This document shows positions 17,318 to 25,947 of a stretch of 64,000 nt of DNA, one piece after another. The notes beneath the pieces were generated by a model, which saw only the letters and a program-made list of their open reading frames with translations, was not told the DNA's origin and made no database searches. The translations under genes were made by a program, and so were the position numbers. This DNA is from Streptomyces sp. NBC_00490. GTDB taxonomy: Bacteria; Actinomycetota; Actinomycetes; Streptomycetales; Streptomycetaceae. Position 1 is the stretch's first letter. Each line of letters begins with the position of its first letter. Location: NCBI RefSeq assembly GCF_036013645.1, contig NZ_CP107869.1, positions 4,774,001 to 4,838,000 on the forward strand, read 5' to 3'.

Positions 17318-17958
17318 GACAAGTGCGTACCGTCGACGGCCGCGTGGCCGGCCGGCGTGGGCAGGCGACCCGGCAGAAGCTGCTCGACTGCCTCAGCGAG
17401 ATGCTCAGCTCCTCCCCTTACCGGGACGTCAAAGTCATCGATGTCGCCCGGAAAGCGGGCACTTCGCCCGCGACCTTCTACCAGTACTTCCCGGACGTCG
17501 AGGGCGCCGTCCTGGAGATCGCCGAGCAAATGGCCACCGAGGGCGGCCAGTTGACCCAGCTGCTCGAGGGCAGATCCTGGGTCGGCAAGGCGGGCTGGCA
17601 GACGGCGCAGGAACTTGTGGACGGTTTTCTCGAGTTCTGGCGCAGGAACGACGCGATCCTCAGGGTCGTCGACCTCGGCGCCGCCGAGGGCGACAAGCGG
17701 TTCTACAAGCTCCGTATGAAGATCCTGAACTCCGTGAACAACTCCCTGTCCGACTCGGTCGCCGAGTTGCAGGCCAAGGGCAAGGTCGACAAGGACGTGA
17801 ACCCGGCGGCGGTCGCCGGTTCACTGGTCGCGATGCTCGCGGCGGTCGCCTCGCACCAGAAGGGCTTCCAGACATGGGGCGTCAAACAGGCTGAACTCAA
17901 GCCGAACCTGGCGCTGTTGGTGCATCTGGGCGTGACCGGAAAGAAGCCGACCAAGTAA
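17311..17958 (+). CDS. TetR-family transcriptional regulator
   Basis: A 215-residue regulator with an N-terminal helix-turn-helix (VIDVARKAGTSPATFYQYF, residues 39-57) followed by an all-helical ligand domain. The family represses promoters as dimers on 12-20-bp palindromes and is released by a ligand, often an acyl-CoA or small hydrophobic molecule. It is the only TetR gene in the window, and palindromes of the right size stud the catabolic promoters, so it is the best local candidate repressor (inference). No clear Shine-Dalgarno precedes the ATG. A strong hairpin follows the stop. Confidence 0.9.
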   Translation: MTGQVRTVDGRVAGRRGQATRQKLLDCLSEMLSSSPYRDVKVIDVARKAGTSPATFYQYFPDVEGAVLEIAEQMATEGGQLTQLLEGRSWVGKAGWQTAQELVDGFLEFWRRNDAILRVVDLGAAEGDKRFYKLRMKILNSVNNSLSDSVAELQAKGKVDKDVNPAAVAGSLVAMLAAVASHQKGFQTWGVKQAELKPNLALLVHLGVTGKKPTK

Positions 17959-17992
17959 CCGACAATCTTTTTCCAGGCACCAAGTCCTGTCT

Positions 17993-18037
17993 GGCAGGCG
18001 GTGGTTCACACGAGTGAGCCGCCGCCTGCCGTGTTTT
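17993..18037. terminator. Bidirectional terminator between TetR and Lrp genes
   Basis: A 17-bp stem, 17993-18009 against 18014-18030 (GGCAGGCGGTGGTTCAC with GTGAGCCGCCGCCTGCC, two G-T wobbles) around a four-base loop, followed by GTGTTTT. It separates the convergent TetR and Lrp genes. Confidence 0.8.
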
Positions 18038-18489
18038 CACGCCGGTAGCGGCCGGTCCTTCACGACATGCTTCATCACGAGCGTGGACGTCAGCCGCTGC
18101 ACCCCCGGCAGCGTGGCCAGCCGCTCGTCGTACAGCCGTTGATAGGCCGTGAGGTCCGCCGCGACCACCCGCAGCAGATAGTCAGGCTCCCCGAACAGCC
18201 GCTGCGCCTCCTGCACGCCCTCCACCTCCGCGAGTGCCCGCTCGAACCCGGCGACGGTGTCCCGGTCCTCCTGCCGCATGGTGACGAAGACGAGCGCCTC
18301 GAAGTTCAGCCCGAGAGCCGAGGGCTCCACGACCGCCCGGTACCCGCTGATGGCGCCGGCCCGCTCCAGCTCCCGCAGCCGCCGGTGGCAGGGCGAGACG
18401 CTGAGCCGTACCCGTGCCGCCAGCTCGGTCACGGTCAGCCGCCCGTCCTGCTGGAGCTCGGCAAGAATTTTCCGGTCCACGTCGTCCAT
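18037..18489 (-). CDS. Lrp/AsnC-family transcriptional regulator
   Basis: A 150-residue Lrp-type protein: N-terminal DDVDRKILAELQQDGRLTVTELAARV and recognition helix VSPCHRRLRELERAG, then a RAM ligand domain (ALVFVTMRQ, VQEAQRLFGEPDYLLRV). ATG 18489 is used as the family normally begins a few residues before DRKIL; an upstream ATG at 18513 is possible. An inverted repeat GGGGG-N7-CCCCC lies directly before the ATG. It is divergent from a LysE-type exporter with an 82-bp gap, so it very likely senses an amino acid and controls that exporter. Confidence 0.9.
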   Translation of the reverse strand: MDDVDRKILAELQQDGRLTVTELAARVRLSVSPCHRRLRELERAGAISGYRAVVEPSALGLNFEALVFVTMRQEDRDTVAGFERALAEVEGVQEAQRLFGEPDYLLRVVAADLTAYQRLYDERLATLPGVQRLTSTLVMKHVVKDRPLPA

Positions 18490-18571
18490 GGGGGAGATCT
18501 TCCCCCAGAACATCCGATCAAGGGCAAACTTCAGAAACACTTTCGGGCCATTCACGCCTAATGTCCCCTCC

Positions 18572-19189
18572 ATGAACTCGGGAACCCTCCTCTCCTTCCT
18601 CGCCGTGGACCTCCTGCTGGTCTGCGTGCCGGGCGCCGACTGGGCGTACGCGATATCCGCGGGTCTGCGCGGACGCTCGGTGGCGTGGGCGGTGGGCGGC
18701 CTGGTGTCCGGGTACGCGCTGCACACGGCGCTCGCGGTGGCGGGCCTGGCGGTGCTGGTGGCCGGCGAGCCCGGTCTGCTGACCGCGCTGACGGTGGCGG
18801 GGGCCGGGTATCTGGTGTGGCTGGGATGGAGCGTGCTGCGCAGGCCGGGCGTCCCCGGCACCGCGGAGGGGCCCGTGGAGAGCTCCGACGCCCGTGTCTT
18901 CCTGCGGGGCGCGACGATCAGCGGCCTGAACCCCAAGGGGCTGCTGCTCTACCTCTCGGTCCTGCCGCAGTTCCTCACCACGACGGGCGCCCCCGTACCC
19001 GTCCAGACGGCCACCCTCGGCGTGCTGCACATGGTGTGCTGCGCCGCCGTCTATCTGACGGTCGGCCTCGCGGCCCGCGCGGTCCTGGGCGCCCGCCCGG
19101 CGGCGGCGCGCGCGGTCACCCGTACCTCGGGCGCCGCGATGCTGGGAATCGGCGCGTTCCTGCTGGTCCAGCGCCTGGCGACGCTCTAG
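18572..19189 (+). CDS. LysE/RhtB-family amino-acid exporter
   Basis: A 205-residue membrane protein with about six hydrophobic segments. It has the RhtB family signature VCVPGADWAYAISAGLRGR near residue 17 and SGLNPKGLLLYLSVLPQF near 115. Such proteins export Lys, Thr, homoserine or similar amino acids. The ATG at 18572 has only a weak ribosome site. The Lrp regulator is divergently transcribed immediately upstream, a classic regulator-exporter pair. Confidence 0.9.
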   Translation: MNSGTLLSFLAVDLLLVCVPGADWAYAISAGLRGRSVAWAVGGLVSGYALHTALAVAGLAVLVAGEPGLLTALTVAGAGYLVWLGWSVLRRPGVPGTAEGPVESSDARVFLRGATISGLNPKGLLLYLSVLPQFLTTTGAPVPVQTATLGVLHMVCCAAVYLTVGLAARAVLGARPAAARAVTRTSGAAMLGIGAFLLVQRLATL

Positions 19190-19193
19190 GGGA

Positions 19194-19664
19194 TCACTTC
19201 CGTACGATCCGGAACAGCCGTATCTCCCGCTCGATCCGGGCCTGGTACGTCGCGTACGGCGGCCAGAAGGCCAGTGCCGCCTGCCATACGGCGGCCCGCT
19301 CCTCCCCTTCCAGCAGACGGGCCGTCACGGCGATGTCGGCGCCCTTCCAGCTGATCCGGGCGTCGGGACGGGCCATCAGGTTGGCGGTCCAGGCGGGATG
19401 CCCGTCCCGTCCGAAGTTGGACCCGATGAGAATCCAGCTCCGCCCGCCCTCCTCGGGCATACAGGCAAGCGGCGTACGGCGCGTCAGCCCGCTGCGCGCG
19501 CCGACGGACGTCAGGATCACGCCCGGCAGCATCTGCGCGCTGAGGATGACCTTCCCGCGCGTGAGCCGGTGCACGGCCCGGTCCAGCGCCGGAATGACAT
19601 GCGGGGCGACCTTGGCGAACCCCCGCGTGGACGAGATCCTCTGTACCGCGCGTTCCCCGATCAC
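19194..19664 (-). CDS. F420-dependent nitroreductase family (Ddn-like) protein
   Basis: A 156-residue split-barrel protein of the deazaflavin-dependent nitroreductase family (Pfam F420H2_quin_red). It has GVILTSVGARSGLTRRTPLACM, WILIGSNFGRDGHPAWTANL and the C-terminal YATYQARIEREI. Known members reduce quinones or nitro compounds with F420H2. The GTG at 19664 overlaps the TGA of the upstream acyl-CoA dehydrogenase (GTGA), so the pair is translationally coupled and under the operator at 20888. It may re-oxidise or reduce an intermediate made by the dehydrogenase. Confidence 0.87.
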   Translation of the reverse strand: MIGERAVQRISSTRGFAKVAPHVIPALDRAVHRLTRGKVILSAQMLPGVILTSVGARSGLTRRTPLACMPEEGGRSWILIGSNFGRDGHPAWTANLMARPDARISWKGADIAVTARLLEGEERAAVWQAALAFWPPYATYQARIEREIRLFRIVRK

Positions 19665-20866
19665 ACCGCCACCTCCGGCTGCCCGGCCACCTCGAAGAGC
19701 CGTGCCGCGTCGGCCGCGTGCGCCCGCAGCCGGTGCACCGGCCCGAACAGCAGCTCGTCGCCGGCGGCCCGCTTGAAATACAGCTGGACGTCGTGCTCCC
19801 AGGTGAAGCCGATGCCCCCGTGCAACTGGATGGCTTCACCGGCGGCCGCGCGCAGCGCCTCCAGCCCCTGGGCGAGGGCGAGCCCGCCCACCCGCTCCCC
19901 GTGCACGGTGGCCCAGGCCGCGTAGTAGGCCGCCGAACGCGCCGCCTGCACCTGCACATACACATCGGCCAGCCGGTGCTTGACCGCCTGGAACGATCCG
20001 ATGGCCCGCCCGAACTGCTCCCGCTGCTTCACGTACTCGACGGTCCGCTCCAGCACCCGGTCGGCGGCCCCGACGGCCTCGCAGGCGAGGAAGGCGGCGG
20101 CGAAGTCCCCGAGCCGGGCCAGCGCGCCAAGCCCGTCGGCACTCTCGTCGCCCAGCAACCGGGCCCGCACGTTCCGCAGTTGGAGCCGGGCGAGCGGGCG
20201 GGTGGCGTCGAGGGCGGTCTGCCGTACCCGCACGAGCCCGTCGGCGTCCCCGGGAACGAGGAAGACAAGGGTGCGGGACCGGGCGAACCCGCCGGTGTGC
20301 GCGGCGACGAGCAGCATCCCGGCGCAGTGCCCGTCGAGCACGTGCTCGATCTCGCCGTACAACCGCCAGCCGTCCCCCTCCCCGTCGGCACCGCCACCCT
20401 GGACCCGTCGAGCCTGTACGCCTCCCGCGCGCCCGCCGCCCGCCCAGTCCCCGCAGTTGTCCCCGGTGAGTGCGAGACCGGCTGCGGGTGCGGCGAGGGC
20501 GGCGGTGAGGGAGCCGTCGGCGATCCGGGGCAGCAGTTCGTCCCGCTGGGCCTCCGTCCCGGTCGCGAGGACGAGCGGGGCGGCGAGGACGGCGGTGGCG
20601 AGCAGGGGCGAGGGGGCGAGGACCCGTCCCGTCTCCTCTCCCGCGAGGGCGAGTTCGGTGGCGGAGCAGCCCGCGCCCCCGTACCGCTCGGGAAGGGCGA
20701 GTCCGGGCAGTCCGAGCTGCTCGGAGAGGGTGGCCCACAACCCGGCGTCGTACCCCTGCGGACGGTCGACGGCGGCCCGCGCCTCCTGGGCCCCGCACCG
20801 CTTGTGCAGGAGTTCGCGCAGGGTGCGGCGGATCTCCTCCTGCTCGGTGGTGAAGCCGGCGTCCAT
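19661..20866 (-). CDS. Acyl-CoA dehydrogenase family protein
   Basis: A 401-residue flavoprotein-fold protein. ATG 20866 follows GAAGGGG. Typical blocks are TTEQEEIRRTLRELL at the N-terminus, LPERYGGAGCSATELALAGEE, REQFGRAIGSFQAVKHRLAD near 285, and the C-terminal QLHGGIGFTWEHDVQLYFKR. The middle beta-domain has an unusual Gly/Arg-rich insertion (about 140-180), so cofactor or substrate contacts may be altered. It resembles one half of the heteromeric FadE pairs in sterol catabolism. It is divergent from a thiolase-like gene across one operator. Confidence 0.85.
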   Translation of the reverse strand: MDAGFTTEQEEIRRTLRELLHKRCGAQEARAAVDRPQGYDAGLWATLSEQLGLPGLALPERYGGAGCSATELALAGEETGRVLAPSPLLATAVLAAPLVLATGTEAQRDELLPRIADGSLTAALAAPAAGLALTGDNCGDWAGGGRAGGVQARRVQGGGADGEGDGWRLYGEIEHVLDGHCAGMLLVAAHTGGFARSRTLVFLVPGDADGLVRVRQTALDATRPLARLQLRNVRARLLGDESADGLGALARLGDFAAAFLACEAVGAADRVLERTVEYVKQREQFGRAIGSFQAVKHRLADVYVQVQAARSAAYYAAWATVHGERVGGLALAQGLEALRAAAGEAIQLHGGIGFTWEHDVQLYFKRAAGDELLFGPVHRLRAHAADAARLFEVAGQPEVAV

Positions 20867-20887
20867 GGCGACCCCTTCCCTCCGGAT

Positions 20888-20902
20888 CTGACGGTCCGTC
20901 AT
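20888..20902. promoter_or_regulatory. Island operator site 6
   Basis: CTGACGGTCCGTCAT, one mismatch at the last base, in the 83-bp divergent gap between the acyl-CoA dehydrogenase (20866) and thiolase-like (20950) genes. Confidence 0.72.
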
Positions 20903-20949
20903 ATTAGGAGCGGCGGGTCGATATGGACAGACAGAGGGAGAGACCATTC

Positions 20950-22101
20950 ATGACGGCCGGAACCCGGAAAGTCGCCGTGGTCGGTGTGTCCCTCTCCGAC
21001 TGCGGCCGCGTGGACGACGCGACGCCGTACACCCTGCACGCCCAGGCCGCCCGCCGGGCCCTGGCGGACGCGGGACTCGACAGGTCGCTGGTGGACGGCC
21101 TCGCCTCGGCGGGCACGGGGGTGCTGGCCCCGGTGGAGGTGGCGGAGTACCTGGGCCTGCGCCCCACCTGGACGGACTCCACCTCGGTGGGCGGCTCGAC
21201 CTGGGAGGTCATGGCGGCCCACGCGACGGACGCGATAGCGGCGGGCCACGCGAACGCGGTCCTCCTGGTCTACGGCTCGACGGCGCGGGCGGACATCAAG
21301 GCGGGCAGGCGCACCGGCAACCTCTCCTTCGGCGCCCGCGGCCCCCTCCAGTTCGAAGTCCCCTACGGCCACACGCTGATCGCCAAGTACGCGATGGCAG
21401 CCCGCCGCCACATGATCGAACACGGCACGACGATCGAGCAGTTGGCGGAGGTCGCGGTCCAGGCGAGGGCGAACGCGGCCCTGAACCCGGAGGCGATGTT
21501 CCGCACCCCGATCACCGTCGACGACGTGCTGTCCGGCCCGATGATCGCGGACCCCTTCACCAAGCTGCACTGCTGCATCCGCTCGGACGGCGGGGCGGCG
21601 GTCCTGCTGGCGGCGGAGGAGTACGTACGCGACTGCCGCACCGCCCCCGTCTGGATCCTCGGCACCGGGGAGCACCTCTCGCACGCCACGATGTCGGAGT
21701 GGCCCGACTTCACGGTGTCGCCGGCGGCGGTGAGCGGACGTCTGGCGTTCGAGCGGGCGGGGGTGCGCCCGGAGGAGATCGACCTCGCCGAGATCTACGA
21801 CGCCTTCACCTACATGACGCTGGTGACGCTGGAGGACCTGGGCTTCTGCAAGAAGGGGGAGGGCGGAGCGTTCGTGCAGTCCCGCACTCTGCCGGTGAAC
21901 ACGGACGGCGGCGGCCTGTCGGCCCAGCACCCGGGGATGCGGGGCCTGTTCCTCCTGGTCGAGGCGGTACGACAGCTGCGCGGCGAGACAGGTGAGCGCC
22001 AAGTACGGGCCAGGGACGGCGGCTTGCCCCGGCTGGCCGTGGCGTCCGGCACGGGGGGCTGGTTCTGTTCCTCGGGGACGGTGATCCTGGGCCGGGGGTG
22101 A
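20950..22101 (+). CDS. Thiolase-like lipid-transfer protein, paralogue 2
   Basis: A 383-residue thiolase-fold protein from ATG 20950 (GGAGAG ahead). Blocks shared with 10999-12147 include IYDAFTYMTLVTLEDLGFC, KGEGGAFV and LPVNTDGGGLSAQHPG. The canonical nucleophilic Cys is replaced by Ser/Thr around GGSTWEVMAAH, as in Ltp-type aldolases or lipid-transfer proteins. Unlike paralogue 1 it has no DUF35 gene beside it; the other DUF35 gene in the window is at 28305-28697 under the same operator type and may be its partner (inference). Confidence 0.85.
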   Translation: MTAGTRKVAVVGVSLSDCGRVDDATPYTLHAQAARRALADAGLDRSLVDGLASAGTGVLAPVEVAEYLGLRPTWTDSTSVGGSTWEVMAAHATDAIAAGHANAVLLVYGSTARADIKAGRRTGNLSFGARGPLQFEVPYGHTLIAKYAMAARRHMIEHGTTIEQLAEVAVQARANAALNPEAMFRTPITVDDVLSGPMIADPFTKLHCCIRSDGGAAVLLAAEEYVRDCRTAPVWILGTGEHLSHATMSEWPDFTVSPAAVSGRLAFERAGVRPEEIDLAEIYDAFTYMTLVTLEDLGFCKKGEGGAFVQSRTLPVNTDGGGLSAQHPGMRGLFLLVEAVRQLRGETGERQVRARDGGLPRLAVASGTGGWFCSSGTVILGRG

Positions 22102-22120
22102 GCCGGGCCCCGGACACCGC

Positions 22121-23509
22121 CTACCGCTCGCCCCGGACCCTGATGACGGCCTCGTCGTTGCCGGGCTCCGGGTCCCGGCGGCCGACGTCCCAGGGGGCGG
22201 TCGGGTCCGGCTCCTCCAGGGACAGGGTGCCCTCGCCCGGTTCGCCGAGGGTCATGGTGAACTCGAAGGAGCGGGAGTCGCCGGGGGCGAGATCTCCGAC
22301 GGCGCAGGTGTACGCGTACCCGTTGCTCTCGCAGTACTCCTGGTAGACGCCGTCGTCGTACTCCTCCATGGGCTGCTTGACCATGGCCGTCTCGAAGGGC
22401 GGGCTGAACACCAGCTCGGCCGCGGCACCGGCGTCGGCGGGGCCGTTGTTGCGGACCGTGATCTCGAAGGTGCGCCGGTCGCCGGGTTCGCCGACCAGGG
22501 TCACATCGGAGACCTCGTAGTCGGCGTAGGAGTCGAGCACGACGTACGTACTCCCCCCGCCCCCGACGTAGGGCCCCTTGACGGCCTTGGTCTTCTCGGG
22601 CCGGAGTTCCGGGCCGTCGCCGAAGTCGCCGCCCTTCGGAGCGGTCTTGTAGTGCCCCGGCCCCATGTCCAGCGCCCAGACGTCCTTGCCGTAGGAGACG
22701 TACATGTCCTCCTCCGCCGTACGCAGCCGCACGGCGGGCCGCAGGACGACGGTCTCCCCGGGGCCGATCGTCAGCTCCGGGTACTCACAGACGGCGACGT
22801 GGTCCTTGCTCCGCGGTGGGTAACGGCAGTTGGAGTACTTCTCCGCGAAACCCGCGCTGCTCGCGCTCAGTTCCACCCCCAGCCCCTTCACCGGCAGCTC
22901 TCCGGTGTTCCGCACGACGACGGGGTCCGTCAGCTCGGCCCCGGGCCGCGGCCCGTCCTTCTCGTACTCGGGCGCCAGGGCCTCCACCACCGGCTCCCCC
23001 ACGACGAACCGGGTCCTCGCGGTGAGCTTCTTCCCGTCCTTCGTGGTGTACGTGTAGGTCACGACCGCCGAGTCCCCGACCTCGGCCCCCTCGGCCGCCA
23101 CCACCTTGGCGCGGGGCGCGTCGGCCCAGTTGCTGTAGTCGCCGTCGACCTCGCACGTCACATGGGCCGAACTGCCTTTGCACCCGCCGTACTTGCGGAT
23201 CACGACCGTGTCCTGCCCGCTCTTCGGCACATCCGCGGCGAGCGTCCGGACGCCGGGCTCGTCACCGTCCTCGGCCTTGAGCTCGTACGGCATCTTGTCC
23301 CGCACACCGGCCTTGTCGCCCTGGGGACGGAGGTAGAAGACCGCGGGTGCGGTGAGGGACGGCGGCTCTTCGCCGTCGCCGGAGCACGCGGTGAGGGAGG
23401 CAGCGAGGAGGAGGACCGCCGCGGCCAGGCGCCTCAACGGACGGTGGGGACGGGGGCCGTGCCGAGGCAGATGGCGCCTTCGCCGGCGCCGGGGCTCGAC
23501 GTGAACCAC
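22121..23509 (-). CDS. Exported lipoprotein with CARDB/DUF11-like domains
   Basis: A 462-residue product from GTG 23509, the only plausible start ahead of the signal. An Arg-rich head is followed by LAAAVLLLAASLTAC, a good lipobox with Cys near residue 42, so it should be a membrane-anchored lipoprotein. The rest is beta-rich with repeated VRNTGELPVKGLGV-, FEITVRNNGPADAG-type segments typical of CARDB/DUF11 adhesion-like modules, with paired Cys in two places. No enzyme motif seen. It is convergent with the thiolase-like gene, 19 bp apart. Function unknown. Confidence 0.75.
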   Translation of the reverse strand: MVHVEPRRRRRRHLPRHGPRPHRPLRRLAAAVLLLAASLTACSGDGEEPPSLTAPAVFYLRPQGDKAGVRDKMPYELKAEDGDEPGVRTLAADVPKSGQDTVVIRKYGGCKGSSAHVTCEVDGDYSNWADAPRAKVVAAEGAEVGDSAVVTYTYTTKDGKKLTARTRFVVGEPVVEALAPEYEKDGPRPGAELTDPVVVRNTGELPVKGLGVELSASSAGFAEKYSNCRYPPRSKDHVAVCEYPELTIGPGETVVLRPAVRLRTAEEDMYVSYGKDVWALDMGPGHYKTAPKGGDFGDGPELRPEKTKAVKGPYVGGGGSTYVVLDSYADYEVSDVTLVGEPGDRRTFEITVRNNGPADAGAAAELVFSPPFETAMVKQPMEEYDDGVYQEYCESNGYAYTCAVGDLAPGDSRSFEFTMTLGEPGEGTLSLEEPDPTAPWDVGRRDPEPGNDEAVIRVRGER

Positions 23510-23683
23510 GTCAGTTCGGTGTGCACAGCTGTCCCGCTCTCCCTCTCCGGTCCGGGGATCAACGTACTGCCGCGCCCTTCGACGTACCCGCGCCGGACGG
23601 GAACATCCTTCCCCTCAGCCGGTGTTGTGGCCTACCGGAACGGTGAGTTCGTGAGGCAGCCGCACACCTCTGGAGGAGACCGT

Positions 23684-24112
23684 ATGACCGCCCTGACCCG
23701 GTTGGAACGCGAGCAATTCCTGGCCGAACCCCATGTGGCCGCGCTGTCGGTGGACGCCGGAGAGGGACGGGCGCCGCTCTCCGTGCCGATCTGGTACCAG
23801 TACGAGCCCGGCGGCGACATCTGGATCATCACCGGCCTCGGCTCCCGCAAGCAGCGCCTGATCGAGGCGGCGGGCCGCTTCTCCCTCATGGTGGACACGG
23901 TCGAGCCGAAGCTGAAGTACGTGTCGGTGGAGGGCCCGGTCCTGGAGACCACCCCCGCCACGATCGAACTCCTCCGGGAGATGTCTGCACGCTACCTGCC
24001 GCCCGAGAAGGTGGAGGCGTACGTCGACTTCGCCTGGAAGAACCACGGCGAGCAGGTGATCATCCGGCTGCGCCCGGAGCGCTGGGTGTCCTCGGACATC
24101 GGTTCGTTGTAG
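23684..24112 (+). CDS. Pyridoxamine-5'-phosphate-oxidase-like / F420-binding split-barrel protein
   Basis: A 142-residue protein with AEPHVAALSVDAGEG, PLSVPIWYQYEPGGDIWIITG, GSRKQRLIEAAGRFSLMVDT and YVSVEGPV, the split-barrel PPOX/FDOR pattern. Such proteins bind FMN or F420 and reduce small molecules. The ATG at 23684 follows GGAGGAG. A mobile element begins only about 20 bp after its stop; the gene itself appears intact. Confidence 0.85.
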   Translation: MTALTRLEREQFLAEPHVAALSVDAGEGRAPLSVPIWYQYEPGGDIWIITGLGSRKQRLIEAAGRFSLMVDTVEPKLKYVSVEGPVLETTPATIELLREMSARYLPPEKVEAYVDFAWKNHGEQVIIRLRPERWVSSDIGSL

Positions 24113-24142
24113 ACGGCGGGTGAGAATCGGGTCGTGACTCCT

Positions 24143-24162
24143 CCCCCGGCTGAAGCCGGGGG
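24143..24162. repeat. Subterminal hairpin, tnpB-side end (RE)
   Basis: A perfect 9-bp stem, CCCCCGGCT with AGCCGGGGG, loop GA. It lies just beyond the tnpB stop codon and is likely both the transposase recognition hairpin and part of the guide-RNA scaffold region. Confidence 0.75.
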
Positions 24163-24169
24163 CTTCTCG

Positions 24170-25384
24170 TTACGCCAGGTTGGCGTCGCGACGGACCAGC
24201 CCGGCCCGTAGAACGTTGATCGCCCCGACCGTGTCGGCGTGCGCGGTGTGGCCGCACGAGACGCAGTGGAACTTTTCCTGTGTGGGCCGGTTCTCCTTGG
24301 CGGTGTGCCCGCATTCGGGGCAGGTGCGGGAGGTGTTGCGGGGGTCCACGGCGATCACTTCCCGTCCGGCGCTTTCAGCCTTGGCGCGCAGGATCGTCAG
24401 GAACACCCCCCATCCGGCATCGTTGATCGACCTATTGAGCCCGGCCTTCGCGGCGGCCCCGTTAGGCAGGAAGGTATCCGGCCGGTCGGGGTCGGGCTTC
24501 GGTGCGGGGGCCTTGCTCATGTTGCGGATCTTGAGTTCTTCGTGCGCGATGACGTCGTGTGCGCGGACCAGGCCGAGCGCTGTCTTGTGTGCGTGGTCGA
24601 GCCGCTGACGACGCACCTTGCCGTGCAGTTCGGCGACCTTCTCCACCGCGCGCTGGTGGTTGGCGGTGCGGTCCTTGGCCTTGCGGCGCGGGAACCGGGA
24701 CAGGGCCTGCTGCGCTGCCTGGAGCTTGTCGGCCGCGCGGCGGCCGTGGCGCGGGTTGGGGACGAAATCGCCGCCCGAGTCGGCCAGGAAGTTCGCGATG
24801 CCCAGATCGATGCCGACCACGCTGCCGGTCGCCGGCAGCGGCTGCGGCTGGTCCTGCTCGGCGGTCAGCACGACGAACCACCGACGGCCCTCACGCTTGA
24901 CCGACACGGTCTTGACCCGGCCGGCCACCGGGCGGTGCTGGTTGACCTTCACATGCCCGACGCCCTGAAGGCGGACGCGGGTGGTCGGGTCGTGCGGGGT
25001 GGAGTCCCACCGGCAACCGTCCCCGTCCTTCGGGAAGTCCACCGTGTCGAACCAGGTCCCCCCGCGAAAGCGCGGGTAGCCGGGCGTCTGACCGGACTTG
25101 ACGCGACGGAAGAACGCGGCGAACGCCTTGTTGAGACGGCGAAGCGTCGCCTGCTGCGAGGAGAACGACCAGCGGCCCTGACGCTCCGGGTCGAACGCCC
25201 GGATCTCCTTGAGCTGCGCCGACTGCATCCCGTACTTCACGGTGGTCTTCGAGGCGTGCCGCCAGGCGTCGCGCCGCTCCTGCAAGGCCCCGTTGTAGAG
25301 GGAGCAGTGGTCCCGCAGCATCTGGCCCAGCGCCTGCTCCTGGCGGACGGTGGGCCGCAGGAGGAACTTGTACGCACGGATCAA
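24170..25384 (-). CDS. tnpB: TnpB RNA-guided endonuclease (IS605 accessory protein)
   Basis: A 404-residue protein. RuvC-like catalytic acids are all present: D193 in VGIDLGIANF, E282 in IAHEELKIRNM and D384 in HADTVGAINV. A zinc ribbon C355-x2-C358 ... C374-x2-C377 lies between the last two. The N-terminal HTH-type region (IRAYKFLLRPTVRQEQAL) is typical. TnpB family members are guided by RNA from the element's right end and cleave DNA next to a short motif, promoting element retention. Start is TTG 25384 with a distant GGAGGGGG; the divergent tnpA start is 51 bp away. Annotation is secure; activity is inferred from intact residues. Confidence 0.93.
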   Translation of the reverse strand: MIRAYKFLLRPTVRQEQALGQMLRDHCSLYNGALQERRDAWRHASKTTVKYGMQSAQLKEIRAFDPERQGRWSFSSQQATLRRLNKAFAAFFRRVKSGQTPGYPRFRGGTWFDTVDFPKDGDGCRWDSTPHDPTTRVRLQGVGHVKVNQHRPVAGRVKTVSVKREGRRWFVVLTAEQDQPQPLPATGSVVGIDLGIANFLADSGGDFVPNPRHGRRAADKLQAAQQALSRFPRRKAKDRTANHQRAVEKVAELHGKVRRQRLDHAHKTALGLVRAHDVIAHEELKIRNMSKAPAPKPDPDRPDTFLPNGAAAKAGLNRSINDAGWGVFLTILRAKAESAGREVIAVDPRNTSRTCPECGHTAKENRPTQEKFHCVSCGHTAHADTVGAINVLRAGLVRRDANLA

Positions 25385-25435
25385 CTCAGCCCACCCCCTC
25401 CGGTCGAGTTCGCTCGATTTTACTACACTTGGCGT

Positions 25436-25864
25436 ATGTCACCACGCTGGGAACCAGATCCTGACGTCAGACGGGGAAACCACGTCATCTGCAACCTCCA
25501 CGCACACTTGGTGTTCGTCACCAAGTACCGGCGGGAGGTCTTCAACGACGACATGCTGACCCGCTGCGAGGCGATCATGCGCGACGTGTGCGAGAGCTTC
25601 GGCGCGGAACTGCGCGAGTTCAACGGTGAAGGCGACCACGTCCACCTGCTCGTGCACTACCCACCGAAAATCGCCCTGTCCAAGCTCGTCAACAGCCTCA
25701 AGGGCGTCAGCTCCCGCTACCTGCGCGCGGAGTACACCGGCCGGATCAACCGGATCGGCACGGGCTCGGTGTTCTGGTCCCCGTCGTATTTCGCGGGGTC
25801 CTGCGGCGGCGCACCACTAAGTCTCGTCAAGGACTACATTGACAACCAGAAGCGGCCTGTCTGA
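25436..25864 (+). CDS. tnpA: IS200/IS605-family Y1 transposase TnpA
   Basis: A 142-residue HUH transposase. The HUH motif is H68-V-H70 in GDHVHLLVHYPP and the catalytic tyrosine is Y134 in VKDYIDNQ. HLVFVTKYRREVF near residue 24 is the standard IS200 N-terminal strand. Length and motifs match the family, so it appears functional. It would excise and insert single-stranded DNA using the end hairpins. Divergent from tnpB across a 51-bp promoter region. Confidence 0.95.
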   Translation: MSPRWEPDPDVRRGNHVICNLHAHLVFVTKYRREVFNDDMLTRCEAIMRDVCESFGAELREFNGEGDHVHLLVHYPPKIALSKLVNSLKGVSSRYLRAEYTGRINRIGTGSVFWSPSYFAGSCGGAPLSLVKDYIDNQKRPV

Positions 25865-25929
25865 CCGTCAGAACGAAAGCGCAGAGAACTCCGGCGCTTC
25901 GCGCCTCCGGGGCGAAGATCGCATTCCCG

Positions 25930-25947
25930 CTCGGCCTGAAGGCCGGG
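25930..25947. repeat. Subterminal hairpin, tnpA-side end (LE)
   Basis: CTCGGCCT and AGGCCGGG form an eight-pair stem (one wobble) around GA. It resembles the other end's hairpin and lies 65 bp past the tnpA stop, about 20 bp before the start of the next gene. Confidence 0.7.
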
